Positions 1 through 6,674 of a stretch of 6,674 nt of DNA are shown in pieces; position 1 is the stretch's first letter; every line of letters starts with the position of its first letter. This DNA is from Burkholderiales bacterium. GTDB lineage: Bacteria > Pseudomonadota > Gammaproteobacteria > Burkholderiales > SG8-39. The position numbers and the translations under genes were made by a program. Location of the stretch: the NCBI GenBank assembly GCA_025929745.1, contig JAICPQ010000157.1:1-6674 (forward strand). The letters run 5' to 3'. The notes beneath the pieces were generated by a model. The model had not been told where the DNA came from and made no database searches. It was given only the letters and a program-made list of their open reading frames with translations.

Positions 1-1004
1 CGCCGCGGCGCATCGTTCTTTTCGATTCCTCGGAGTTCGCTCTTTACGCGATCGATGACGAGTTCCGCGACCGCTTCCCGCGTGTACCGGTCGCCGCCGT
101 GATCGGTGATGCGAAAGACGCCCGTCGCGTAGGTACGGTTTTCGCGCGCTACCGGCCGCATGTGGTATTCCATGCCGCGGCGTACAAGCACGTCCCGCTG
201 ATGGAGGAAGAAAACGCTTTCGAAGCGGTAGTGAACAACGTGCTCAGCACCATCACCTTAGCGCGCGCCGCCCAAGAGACCGGGACGAGCCGGTTCGTGC
301 TCGTGTCCACTGACAAGGCGGTGAATCCGGCGAATGTCATGGGCGCGTCGAAGCGCCTTGCCGAGATGGTGTGTCAAGCGCTGCAGGCGGGCAGCCGCAC
401 GGAGTTCGTCATCGTGCGCTTCGGCAACGTACTCGGCTCGACGGGCAGCGTGGTGCCGCGGTTCCGCGAGCAGATCGCGCGTGGCGGCCCCATCACCGTC
501 ACCCACCCGGAGATCCAGCGCTATTTCATGTCGATCCCCGAGGCAACCCAGCTCGTGCTCCAGGCTGGGATGATGGGCAAGAAGGGCGAGATTTATGTTC
601 TCGACATGGGGGAGCCGGTCAAGATTGTCGATCTCGCGAGGCAGATGATCCGGCTCTCCGGCTTCGCCGAGGGCGAGATTCAAATCGAGTACACCGGGCT
701 GCGTCCGGGCGAGAAACTGTACGAAGAGCCGCTCGCTGATGCGGAGGAAAGCCTGCCTACGCCTCATCCGAAGCTCCGCGTCGCGCAGGCGCGCGCCCCC
801 ACAAATGGCAGGCTTCTCGCCGAGGTCGAGGAATGGCTAACCGGCCCCGCCGACCCTGCGCCGCTGCGCGTGCGAGAAAAGTTGCGCGCATGGGTGCCGG
901 AGTATCTTGCGGGCGCGAAGCCGCCGTTCGGTGAGCCGCAGCCGCTTGCGCAAGTGCGGCCGTTGCGACCCGACGCCGCGGTAGCCGGACCGCCCCGACC
1001 CTGA
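1..1004 (+). CDS. FlaA1/CapD/WbpM-type nucleotide-sugar 4,6-dehydratase, 3' part (5' end outside window)
   Basis: The reading frame is open from the left window edge (first whole codon at base 3) to a TGA at 1002-1004, giving about 333 residues of an extended short-chain dehydrogenase. A GTG at 99 lies inside conserved sequence and is not a start, because family-typical residues (IVLFDSSEFALY) precede it. Other visible motifs are HAAAYKHVPLME, the STDK block (TDK at 309-317), MGASKRLAE at 339-365 and GLRPGEKLYEE near the C-terminus. The position normally held by the catalytic Tyr of a YxxxK pair is Met (codon 339-341) followed by Lys (351-353). This is the signature of WbpM/PglF-like UDP-GlcNAc 4,6-dehydratases, which make UDP-4-keto-6-deoxy-HexNAc. 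The Rossmann glycine motif and any N-terminal membrane helices would lie upstream. The last roughly 60 residues are Pro/Ala/Arg-rich and low in recognisable conservation. The gene ends 16 bases before the first asnB, suggesting cotranscription. The family assignment is firm; the exact sugar product is inferred. Confidence 0.93.
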   Translation, partial: PRRIVLFDSSEFALYAIDDEFRDRFPRVPVAAVIGDAKDARRVGTVFARYRPHVVFHAAAYKHVPLMEEENAFEAVVNNVLSTITLARAAQETGTSRFVLVSTDKAVNPANVMGASKRLAEMVCQALQAGSRTEFVIVRFGNVLGSTGSVVPRFREQIARGGPITVTHPEIQRYFMSIPEATQLVLQAGMMGKKGEIYVLDMGEPVKIVDLARQMIRLSGFAEGEIQIEYTGLRPGEKLYEEPLADAEESLPTPHPKLRVAQARAPTNGRLLAEVEEWLTGPADPAPLRVREKLRAWVPEYLAGAKPPFGEPQPLAQVRPLRPDAAVAGPPRP

Positions 1005-1020
1005 AGCGCAAGCATCTCTG

Positions 1021-2880
1021 ATGTGCGGCCTCGCTGGTTCTGTTGGCCCGGCAGCCGCCTCCGACGCCGTGCTTGCGCGCATGACCTCGCGCCTTGCGCA
1101 CCGCGGCCCCGACGATGAGCGCTTCTACCGCGATGGGCCGGTGGCGTTCGGCTTTCGCCGCCTCTCGATCATCGATCTGGAAGGCAGTCCCCAGCCGATG
1201 AGCACGCCGGACGGCGAGCTCACGTGCGTGTTCAACGGGGAGATCTACAACTTCGCCAGCTTGCGCCGTGACCTCGCGGCACGCGGGCATGGATTTCGCA
1301 CCAACGGCGACACCGAGGTGCTGCTTTATGCCTGGCGCGAGCATGGCGAGCGCATGCTCGAGCACGTGCAGGGAATGTTCGCTTTCGCCATCTGGGATCG
1401 TCGCGCGCAGCGGCTTTTTCTCGCGCGCGACCACCTCGGGGTCAAGCCGCTCTATTACCACTGGGATGGAAATACGCTTGTCTTTGGCTCGGAGCTGAAA
1501 GCGCTGATCGCTCACCCGGGCGTGAGCCGCAGCGTCGATCTGGACGCGCTCGGCCTGTATCTCGAAAGTCAGTACATCCCATCGCCGAAGACCATCTACC
1601 GATCGGTGCGCAAGCTGGAGCCCGGCCACGCGCTGACGGTGCAGGGCGGCACGCTATCGGTGCGCCAGTACTGGAGGCCGGATTACTCGAGCAAGTTCGA
1701 ATTCGGCGAAGCCGAGGCCCTCGGTCGGCTGGAGAGCGAATTGCGACGCTCCGTGCAGAGCATGCTCGTTTCCGACGTACCGCTCGGCAGTTTTCTGTCC
1801 GGCGGGGTTGACTCGAGCTTGGTGAGCGCGCTGATGGCCGACATCGCGCAGCGGCCTATTGATACGTTCACGCTCGGCTTCCACGGAGAAACCGCCGCGA
1901 GCGAGCATACGCACGCTCAGCTCGTATCGCGGCACATCGGCGCGAAGAACCATGTGCTCATGCTCGACCCGTCCGACATGCTCGCCGCGCTCCACCAATG
2001 GACCGAAGCGTTCGACGAGCCGTTCGCCGATCCCGCGGCGCTGCCGACGATGCTGCTCGCGAAGCTGACCCGCCGGCACGTGACGGTCGTCCTGACCGGC
2101 GAGGGCGCCGACGAGGTGTTCTCCGGTTACCGCAACTACGCGACGCGGGTTCGCGAGGAGAGGATTTCGAAATTTCTCGGGGCGCGCGCGTCGCCGCTTC
2201 GCTATCTCGTGCGCGCGCTTCCGGCGCGCGCGCGTAAGGACCGGCTGGTGCGCGCGATCGGCGAGCCGCGGTCGCGGCGCTATGTCACGATCCCCATGGT
2301 GTTCGATCGGGCGCTCCATGCCGAGCTCCTCTCGGACGCCTTCCTCGCCGCGCGCGAGACCTGCATGGCGGACTACGCGGAGCGGTTCTTTGACGAATGC
2401 AACTCCAGCGAGTACATCGACAGGCTGATGTACGTCGACGCTCGCCTCTGGCTGCCCGACGACCTCCTGACCAAGGTGGACCGCGCAACCATGGCGTATT
2501 CGCTCGAGGCACGCGTTCCTTACCTCGACCACCGCTTTTTCGAGTTCTGCGCGCGCCTGCATCCTTCGCTCAAGCAGCGCGGCCGAACCGGAAAGTATCT
2601 CCTCAAGAAGCTTGCCGAGAAGCTGCTTCCCCCTGAGATCGTGCACCGTCCGAAGCAGGGCTTCTTTCCGCCGCTCACCGAATGGTTTTCCGGCCGCCTG
2701 AAGCTGGAGGCGCAATCCGCGCTTGCGCGCCTCGACGCCAGGAAACTGTTCCGGCGCGGCGCGCTGCAGACGTTGCTCGACGAGCACTACAGCGGAAGAC
2801 GCACGCACTCCAACCGGCTTTGGGCGCTCTTCGTCCTGGAAAGCTGGTTCCAGCGTTACGCGCCCGACTTCGCGCTCTAA
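1021..2880 (+). CDS. asnB: Asparagine synthase family glutamine amidotransferase (AsnB copy 1)
   Basis: This complete 619-residue protein has the two-domain AsnB architecture. The start is fixed because Cys2, the N-terminal nucleophile of class II glutamine amidotransferases, must directly follow the initiator Met. The glutaminase domain (about residues 2-165) shows HRGPDD at 27-32, RLSIID from Arg47, NGEIYN at 72-77 and DTEV with Asp97. The synthetase domain (about 235-590) shows the ATP-pyrophosphatase loop SGGVDSS at 260-266, EPFADPAALPT, TGEGADEVFSGY with Glu361, LPDDLLTKVDR at 478-488, LEARVPYLDH at 495-504 and RPKQGF with Lys545. All expected glutaminase and adenylation residues are present, so it should hydrolyse glutamine, adenylate a carboxylate and form an amide. 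The family includes true asparagine synthetases and cluster-encoded enzymes that amidate sugar acids. The polysaccharide context favours the latter, but this is inference. There is no convincing Shine-Dalgarno sequence before the ATG. A second AsnB paralogue follows after 2 bases. Confidence 0.95.
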   Translation: MCGLAGSVGPAAASDAVLARMTSRLAHRGPDDERFYRDGPVAFGFRRLSIIDLEGSPQPMSTPDGELTCVFNGEIYNFASLRRDLAARGHGFRTNGDTEVLLYAWREHGERMLEHVQGMFAFAIWDRRAQRLFLARDHLGVKPLYYHWDGNTLVFGSELKALIAHPGVSRSVDLDALGLYLESQYIPSPKTIYRSVRKLEPGHALTVQGGTLSVRQYWRPDYSSKFEFGEAEALGRLESELRRSVQSMLVSDVPLGSFLSGGVDSSLVSALMADIAQRPIDTFTLGFHGETAASEHTHAQLVSRHIGAKNHVLMLDPSDMLAALHQWTEAFDEPFADPAALPTMLLAKLTRRHVTVVLTGEGADEVFSGYRNYATRVREERISKFLGARASPLRYLVRALPARARKDRLVRAIGEPRSRRYVTIPMVFDRALHAELLSDAFLAARETCMADYAERFFDECNSSEYIDRLMYVDARLWLPDDLLTKVDRATMAYSLEARVPYLDHRFFEFCARLHPSLKQRGRTGKYLLKKLAEKLLPPEIVHRPKQGFFPPLTEWFSGRLKLEAQSALARLDARKLFRRGALQTLLDEHYSGRRTHSNRLWALFVLESWFQRYAPDFAL

Positions 2881-2882
2881 GT

Positions 2883-4673
2883 ATGTGCGGCATCGGCGGG
2901 TTCTTCGCGCAGAGATCGGTCGCACCTCCGGTCGTCGACGCGATGCAGGCCGCGCTCGCGCCGCGTGGCCCGGACGCACGCCATGCGCAGCTGTGGGAGA
3001 CGAACGGGCTTCTGCACGCGCGGCTTTCGATCATCGATCCGCGTCCACTTGCCGATCAGCCGATGGCGAACGAGCGCGGCGACATCTGGATCATCTACAA
3101 CGGCGAGGTCTACGATTGGGAAGCCGCCGCCGCCGATCTGCGCGCGCGCGCGCCATTTCGCACGCGTTCCGACACCGAATTCATCCTGCGCGGCTACGAG
3201 GCGTGGGGCATCGACAAGCTCCTCGAGCGCCTGCGCGGCATGTTCGCCTTCGCCATTCTCGACCTCGCGAAGCGCAAGGTGTACTTGGCGCGCGACCGAA
3301 TGGGCGAGAAGCCGCTCGTCTACAGCCTGATCGGCGGCGACCTGGCGTTCGGATCGGTGGTGCGCGCGGTTCTGCCGTTCCTGCCTCGCGAGAAACGCAC
3401 GTTCTCGGCGGAAGCCATCGATGCCTACCTTGCGCATCGCTACGTTCCGGCGCCACGGACCATCTTCACCGGCATCGAGCGCCTGGAGAACGGCTGTTAT
3501 CTCGAGTTCGACCTGGAGACGCGAACGCTGCTGAAGCGCCGTTATTGGCGACCCGCCGGGGCGACCGGCGACTGGCTTGCGGCGCTCGACGAATCGGTGC
3601 GCATGCGCACGGTCGCCGACCGGCCGCTGGGCGTGTTCCTCTCCGGCGGCGTGGATTCCACGGTTATTGCCAGCCGGCTTGCCAAGCAGCAGCTCACCTC
3701 GTACCAGGCGTTCACTGCTGCCTTCCCCGGCACGCACTTCGACGAGTCGGGAACCGCGCGCGAGACAGCGCGCACGCTCGGGCTGCGCCACGCCGAGGTT
3801 GTTATCCCGACCTCGATCGCCGAGGACTTCGAGAGGATCGTTGAGGGGCTGGATGAGCCGTTCGCCGACCCCTCCAGCTTTCCGACCTGGTACCTCGCGC
3901 GGGAAGTGAGCCACCATGCGAAAGTGGTGCTGGTCGGCGATGGCGGCGACGAGCTCTTCGGCGGTTACAAAAGGATCGCACAGCATCTGCGCTCGAGCTG
4001 GCGCAACGGGTTCACCCTGCCGTTTGCACTACGCCCTGCTTTGGACGGGCGCAAGCTGCGGACCGAACTCGCCATGGATTGGGATTCGGCGTACTCGCTG
4101 CGCTTCTCAGGTTTCACGCCGGCGCAGCGCGCTTTCCTGCAGCCGGGTGCGACAGGACGGGCGCCGTGCTACTGGAGGGGGCCCGACCAGGCCGCGACGG
4201 ATCCCCTGGAGCGGCTGATGGCGGTGGACTTTGCCAACTACCTCCCCGAATACATCCTGCGCAAGGCCGACCTTTGCACCATGGCGCACGGGCTCGAGGC
4301 ACGTGCGCCGCTCCTCGACCATCACTTCGTGGAGCGCGTGCTCGCGCTTCCCCGGAACCGGACATACACGCGACCGCCCAAGCTGCTTCTCCAGGCCGCC
4401 ATGGATCCGCGCCTGCCCGCCGACTTCCTGCGCCGCAAGAAGCGCGGCTTCAACCCGCCGCTGCGCCACTGGCTGCGCTCCGACCTCGCCCCGCGCATGG
4501 ACGCGCTCGGCGCGAGGCTCGAGCGCCTGACCGGCGGCCAGCTCGTCGCCGGTCCGGTCGATAGGTTCGTCGAGCACTACCGCCGCAATGCCGAACGCGC
4601 CGCCGAACAGGTGCTCCAGCTTCTCATTCTCGACTCGAGCCTCGCGCAGCTCGCGGCGCTACGCCATGGCTAG
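2883..4673 (+). CDS. asnB: Asparagine synthase family glutamine amidotransferase (AsnB copy 2)
   Basis: This complete 596-residue paralogue of the preceding gene is clearly diverged from it. The frame is open upstream to 2682, but the start is set at the ATG at 2883 because only there does the catalytic Cys2 (MCGIGGFF) follow Met. Upstream codons overlap asnB copy 1 and encode no family sequence. The glutaminase domain has PRGPDA at 27-32, RLSIID from Arg47, NGEVYD at 73-78 and DTEF with Asp97. The synthetase domain has SGGVDST at 254-260, EPFADPSSFPT, VGDGGDELFGGY with Asp353, LPEYILRKADL at 454-464, LEARAPLLDH at 471-480 and KKRGF with Lys520. The GDG in place of GEG, and the shorter segment after the ATP loop, separate it from copy 1. 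It probably transfers glutamine-derived ammonia to an ATP-activated carboxylate on a sugar or glycan precursor; the substrate is unknown. It begins 2 bases after the previous stop with no visible ribosome binding site, suggesting translational coupling, and its stop is overlapped by the next gene. Confidence 0.95.
   Translation: MCGIGGFFAQRSVAPPVVDAMQAALAPRGPDARHAQLWETNGLLHARLSIIDPRPLADQPMANERGDIWIIYNGEVYDWEAAAADLRARAPFRTRSDTEFILRGYEAWGIDKLLERLRGMFAFAILDLAKRKVYLARDRMGEKPLVYSLIGGDLAFGSVVRAVLPFLPREKRTFSAEAIDAYLAHRYVPAPRTIFTGIERLENGCYLEFDLETRTLLKRRYWRPAGATGDWLAALDESVRMRTVADRPLGVFLSGGVDSTVIASRLAKQQLTSYQAFTAAFPGTHFDESGTARETARTLGLRHAEVVIPTSIAEDFERIVEGLDEPFADPSSFPTWYLAREVSHHAKVVLVGDGGDELFGGYKRIAQHLRSSWRNGFTLPFALRPALDGRKLRTELAMDWDSAYSLRFSGFTPAQRAFLQPGATGRAPCYWRGPDQAATDPLERLMAVDFANYLPEYILRKADLCTMAHGLEARAPLLDHHFVERVLALPRNRTYTRPPKLLLQAAMDPRLPADFLRRKKRGFNPPLRHWLRSDLAPRMDALGARLERLTGGQLVAGPVDRFVEHYRRNAERAAEQVLQLLILDSSLAQLAALRHG
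4666..4673 (+). other. Eight-base overlap between asnB copy 2 and the GT9 gene
   Basis: ATGGCTAG contains both the GT9 start codon (4666-4668) and the TAG stop of asnB copy 2 (4671-4673), in different frames. No Shine-Dalgarno sequence precedes it, so re-initiation by ribosomes finishing asnB is the likely mode of translation. The call depends on the start choice for the GT9 gene, for which 4765 is the alternative. Confidence 0.65.
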
Positions 4674-5763
4674 CCGCGCTCTGCCGCGTCTCTATACGCT
4701 GGCGCACGCCGCGACGCGCATGGCAGCGCCCGGGCGCCGCGAGCGACCCGTCGTGGTGCGCCGCATGCTGATCGTGCATCACCTCCTTCTCGGCGACACG
4801 ATCATGCTGACGCCTTTACTGAAGAAGTCGCGCGCGCGCTTTCCCGATGCCGAGATCGTTCTGACCTGTCCGCCGGCGTTTGCGCCCCTCTATGCCGGCC
4901 GCCCGTACGGGGTGAAGGTCATGCCGCTCGACGCGCGTTCGTTCTCCGACCACCGGGCGCTCAGGAGAGCGGGTGGCTTCGACCTGGCGCTTGTACCGGG
5001 CGACAACCGCTGGTCGTGGCTCGCACGCGCCGCGGGCGCGCGCTGGGTCGTCGCTTTCGACGCGGACCGCGCCGGGTACAAGGAATGGCCGGTCGATGAG
5101 ACGCGAAGAATGCCGGACCGGCCGATGGCTTGGGGAGAGATCGCTTCGCTTCTGGTGGACGGCGAGGCGCCCGCGCTTTTCTCGCCGGACGAATGGCCGG
5201 CGCCGCCTTATTCGCCTTACGAGCACCCGGTGGGGCGCTACTGTGTGCTTCACCTCGGCGCGAGCAGCCCGCACAAGTTATGGCCGGCGGAGCGCTGGCT
5301 GGCTGTTCGTGACTGGGCCGAGCGCGCCGGATACGAGGTGCTTTTGAGCGCGGGACGCGGCGAGGAGGCGCTACTCGCCCCGGTCGACCCGGACGGGCGC
5401 CGGAGCCGATTCGCAGGCCGCCTCGATCTCACCCAGCTCTGGCATCTGCTCAAGAACGCGGCGTTCCTGATATGCCCGGATACCGGCATCGCGCACCTCG
5501 CTAGACTCGTGGGCGTCCCGACCGTGGCGATCTACGGACCCGGGTCACCGGTGAGCACCGGCCCCGGCTTGTTCTGGGCCGCGAGCCCGTTCCGCGCCCT
5601 TTGGGACCCTGAAGTCGCCTGCCGCGATCAGGACCGTCTTTTCGAGCGCCGGCTGCCCTGGCTGCGACAGTGTTGGCGGGGTGTTGCAGAATGCGGCGAT
5701 CCGGTCTGCATACGACGCGTCGGAGTGGACCAGGTGATCGAAGCGGTCGAAAGCTTGCTATGA
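4666..5763 (+). CDS. Glycosyltransferase family 9 (heptosyltransferase-like)
   Basis: This 365-residue protein has the GT-B layout of the ADP-heptose:LPS heptosyltransferase family. The N-terminal Rossmann domain opens with MLIVHHLLLGDTIMLTP at residues 34-50, including the family's Gly-Asp pair (43-44). The C-terminal donor domain has HLGASSPHKLWP at 196-207 (Lys-x-Trp-Pro motif) and CPDTGIAHLARL from residue 270, the hallmark PDTG/H block. The ATG at 4666 is chosen because it overlaps the preceding stop by 8 bases (ATGGCTAG), a typical coupled junction. It leaves a 33-residue basic leader before the fold. An ATG at 4765, starting at the fold itself, is the main alternative; an upstream ATG at 4588 lies deep inside asnB and is unlikely. 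The C-terminus carries four cysteines (319, 336, 343, 348). Members transfer heptose or other sugars from nucleotide donors to LPS core or glycans on the cytoplasmic side of the inner membrane. The sugar here is unknown, and the surroundings suggest a surface-polysaccharide enzyme rather than core WaaC or WaaF. Confidence 0.92.
   Translation: MASRALPRLYTLAHAATRMAAPGRRERPVVVRRMLIVHHLLLGDTIMLTPLLKKSRARFPDAEIVLTCPPAFAPLYAGRPYGVKVMPLDARSFSDHRALRRAGGFDLALVPGDNRWSWLARAAGARWVVAFDADRAGYKEWPVDETRRMPDRPMAWGEIASLLVDGEAPALFSPDEWPAPPYSPYEHPVGRYCVLHLGASSPHKLWPAERWLAVRDWAERAGYEVLLSAGRGEEALLAPVDPDGRRSRFAGRLDLTQLWHLLKNAAFLICPDTGIAHLARLVGVPTVAIYGPGSPVSTGPGLFWAASPFRALWDPEVACRDQDRLFERRLPWLRQCWRGVAECGDPVCIRRVGVDQVIEAVESLL
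5760..5763 (+). other. ATGA stop/start overlap between the two glycosyltransferase genes
   Basis: The GT9 stop TGA (5761-5763) and the ATG (5760-5762) of the CgeB-like gene share bases. This classic arrangement for translational coupling fixes the downstream start and supports a single operon. Confidence 0.85.
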
Positions 5764-6674
5764 CGCATGTCGTCACGGTTGGAGAGGCAGAGGATCGCGA
5801 CCCGCTTCTCAGAGCGCTGGCGGGCGCCGGATGCCGAGTGACGCACATCGGACTGTACGACATGCCGCCCGCGTTGGAGCCGCGTGAGCGCTGTTTGTAC
5901 CTCGCCAATGCCTTCGGGCAGATCAAGCGGCCGTTCAAGCTCGCCCGGATCCGGCGCGCCCTCGCGCGCGCCGGCGTGCCCTATGTCTGGTGGAACCGCG
6001 ACGCTCCGTGGAACTGCGCCATCAAGCCCTGGCGCAAGCCATTCGTTCGCTTCGCGCGACGCCCGGACATCCACCTCGCCCATTCGCTGCAGAGCATGGA
6101 TCTCTTCGGCGCGCCTGCCATGTATTTTCCCAACGCCGCGGAAACCGACCGCTATAACCTCGCAGGCCGCTCGCTCGCCTCGTTCTATGCGCGGCAGAGT
6201 TACCGGTACGACGTCAGCTTCGTCGGCACATTGAATCCCGGTTTCAAGATGGTGCGCGACCGGGTCGCGTTCCTCGGTGAGCTTGGCCGGCGTCTCGCGC
6301 GTGACGGGATAAAGCTGCACCTTTTCGACACGAGCATCGGGTCCAGCCTTACGGTCGCCGATCACGTCAGGATCATCCAGGCAAGCCGCGTCAACCTGAG
6401 CGTGGGCGCGGTCTGCGACAGCCCGTTGCGCAGCTGGGGCATTCCGGAGCGCTGCTTCGGCATCGCCTCATGCGGCGGTTTTCTTCTCTGCGACGAGCGT
6501 CGGCACGCGAGCGACACGTTCCCGTACGACGCTTGGGTCCAGTTTTCGAACCTCGATCACTGCATCGAGCGCATCAAGTTCTATCTATCGCACTTGGATC
6601 TCGCCCGCGAAATCGCCGAGAGATTGCATCGAGCGGTGCTTGAGCACCACACCTACGCCGTGCGCGCGCGCGAG
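5760..6674 (+). CDS. CgeB-like glycosyltransferase (family 1, spore-protein YkvP/CgeB domain), 3' end outside window
   Basis: An open frame starts at the ATG at 5760, which overlaps the GT9 stop as ATGA, and runs 305 codons to the window edge without a stop. A weak purine stretch (GAAAG, 5749-5753) sits 6 bases before the ATG. The N-terminal half contains VWWNRDAPWN around Asp81, resembling the W-x-D-x-P segment of CgeB/DUF3880 proteins, and FPNAAETDRYN further on. The C-terminal half fits the Glyco_trans_1_2 (CgeB) domain: VSFVGTLNPGF, SRVNLSVG around Asn212, PERCFGIASCGGFLLCDE starting at Pro229, then LEHHTYAVRAR near residues 295-304, the usual His-Thr-Tyr-x-x-Arg end of this domain. Probably only a short C-terminal tail is missing. 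It would be a cytoplasmic GT-B glycosyltransferase acting on the same polysaccharide; donor and acceptor are unknown. The Glu expected after the Phe in the R-x-F-E motif is Gly here (codon 6456-6458). Confidence 0.86.
   Translation, partial: MTHVVTVGEAEDRDPLLRALAGAGCRVTHIGLYDMPPALEPRERCLYLANAFGQIKRPFKLARIRRALARAGVPYVWWNRDAPWNCAIKPWRKPFVRFARRPDIHLAHSLQSMDLFGAPAMYFPNAAETDRYNLAGRSLASFYARQSYRYDVSFVGTLNPGFKMVRDRVAFLGELGRRLARDGIKLHLFDTSIGSSLTVADHVRIIQASRVNLSVGAVCDSPLRSWGIPERCFGIASCGGFLLCDERRHASDTFPYDAWVQFSNLDHCIERIKFYLSHLDLAREIAERLHRAVLEHHTYAVRARE

Noticed and set aside
1005..1020. Possible promoter or terminator between the dehydratase and asnB copy 1
   Set aside because: Sixteen bases are too few for a -35/-10 pair, and there is no stem-loop followed by a T run.
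757..1629. 290-codon minus-strand open frame spanning the dehydratase/asnB junction
   Set aside because: Both strands cannot plausibly code here. The plus strand shows conserved dehydratase and glutaminase motifs, and the antisense product is Arg/Ala-rich and unrecognisable.
2682..2882. Possible 67-codon N-terminal extension of asnB copy 2
   Set aside because: The frame is open, but it overlaps the end of asnB copy 1, encodes no conserved sequence and would bury the N-terminal nucleophile Cys that must follow the initiator Met.
1654..2979. 441-codon open frame on the minus strand, opposite asnB copy 1
   Set aside because: It lies antisense to a gene with full family motifs. Its translation is Arg/Glu/Ala-rich with no recognisable domain. 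Long antisense frames are expected in G+C-rich genes with strong third-position bias.
3139..3153. Alternating CG tract in asnB copy 2
   Set aside because: It is a short run of Arg/Ala codons in a G+C-rich gene, in frame and without repeat-unit structure beyond codon usage.
2723..3844. 373-codon plus-strand open frame in a second frame across the two asnB genes
   Set aside because: It is an Arg/Ala/Ser-rich frame-shifted shadow crossing both genes, and it shows none of the family motifs present in the true frames.
2877..3986. 369-codon open frame on the minus strand, opposite asnB copy 2
   Set aside because: It is a low-complexity, charged antisense shadow of a well-supported amidotransferase gene, with no motif of its own.
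5628..6365. 245-codon minus-strand open frame near the right end
   Set aside because: It is antisense to the end of the GT9 gene and the CgeB-like gene, whose plus-strand motifs and ATGA overlap are convincing.

Overview
The window is a fully coding, one-directional stretch of a bacterial surface-polysaccharide (O-antigen, capsule or exopolysaccharide) biosynthesis locus. G+C looks like roughly two thirds by eye, with strong G/C preference at third codon positions. The gene families resemble those of Gram-negative, proteobacterial-type clusters. The taxon cannot be fixed from this sequence, and a beta- or gammaproteobacterium is only an inference.

Layout, all on the + strand. (1) 1-1004 is the 3' part of a FlaA1/CapD/WbpM-type nucleotide-sugar 4,6-dehydratase whose start lies outside the window. 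(2) 1021-2880 is a complete asparagine-synthase-family amidotransferase (AsnB copy 1, 619 aa). (3) 2883-4673 is a second, clearly diverged AsnB-family amidotransferase (copy 2, 596 aa). (4) 4666-5763 is a glycosyltransferase family 9 (heptosyltransferase-like) protein. (5) 5760 to the window end is a CgeB-like family 1 glycosyltransferase, cut off by the window edge. The junctions are +16, +2, -8 and -4 bases. No intergenic space could hold a promoter or terminator, so the five genes probably form part of one transcript with translational coupling. No RNA gene, mobile element, CRISPR array or notable repeat was seen.

How the genes may work together (inference): the dehydratase would make a UDP-linked 4-keto-6-deoxy amino sugar precursor. 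The two AsnB-like enzymes would use glutamine-derived ammonia and ATP to amidate carboxyl groups, plausibly on uronic-acid sugars rather than free aspartate, as proposed for AsnB homologues such as WbpS and WbtH in O-antigen clusters. The two glycosyltransferases would add residues to the growing glycan. Nothing in the window identifies the actual sugars.

No clearly new type of system is visible. The points most worth a second look are the tandem pair of diverged AsnB paralogues with different active-site signatures, a four-cysteine tail on the GT9 protein, and an unusual substitution in the donor-site motif of the CgeB-like protein.
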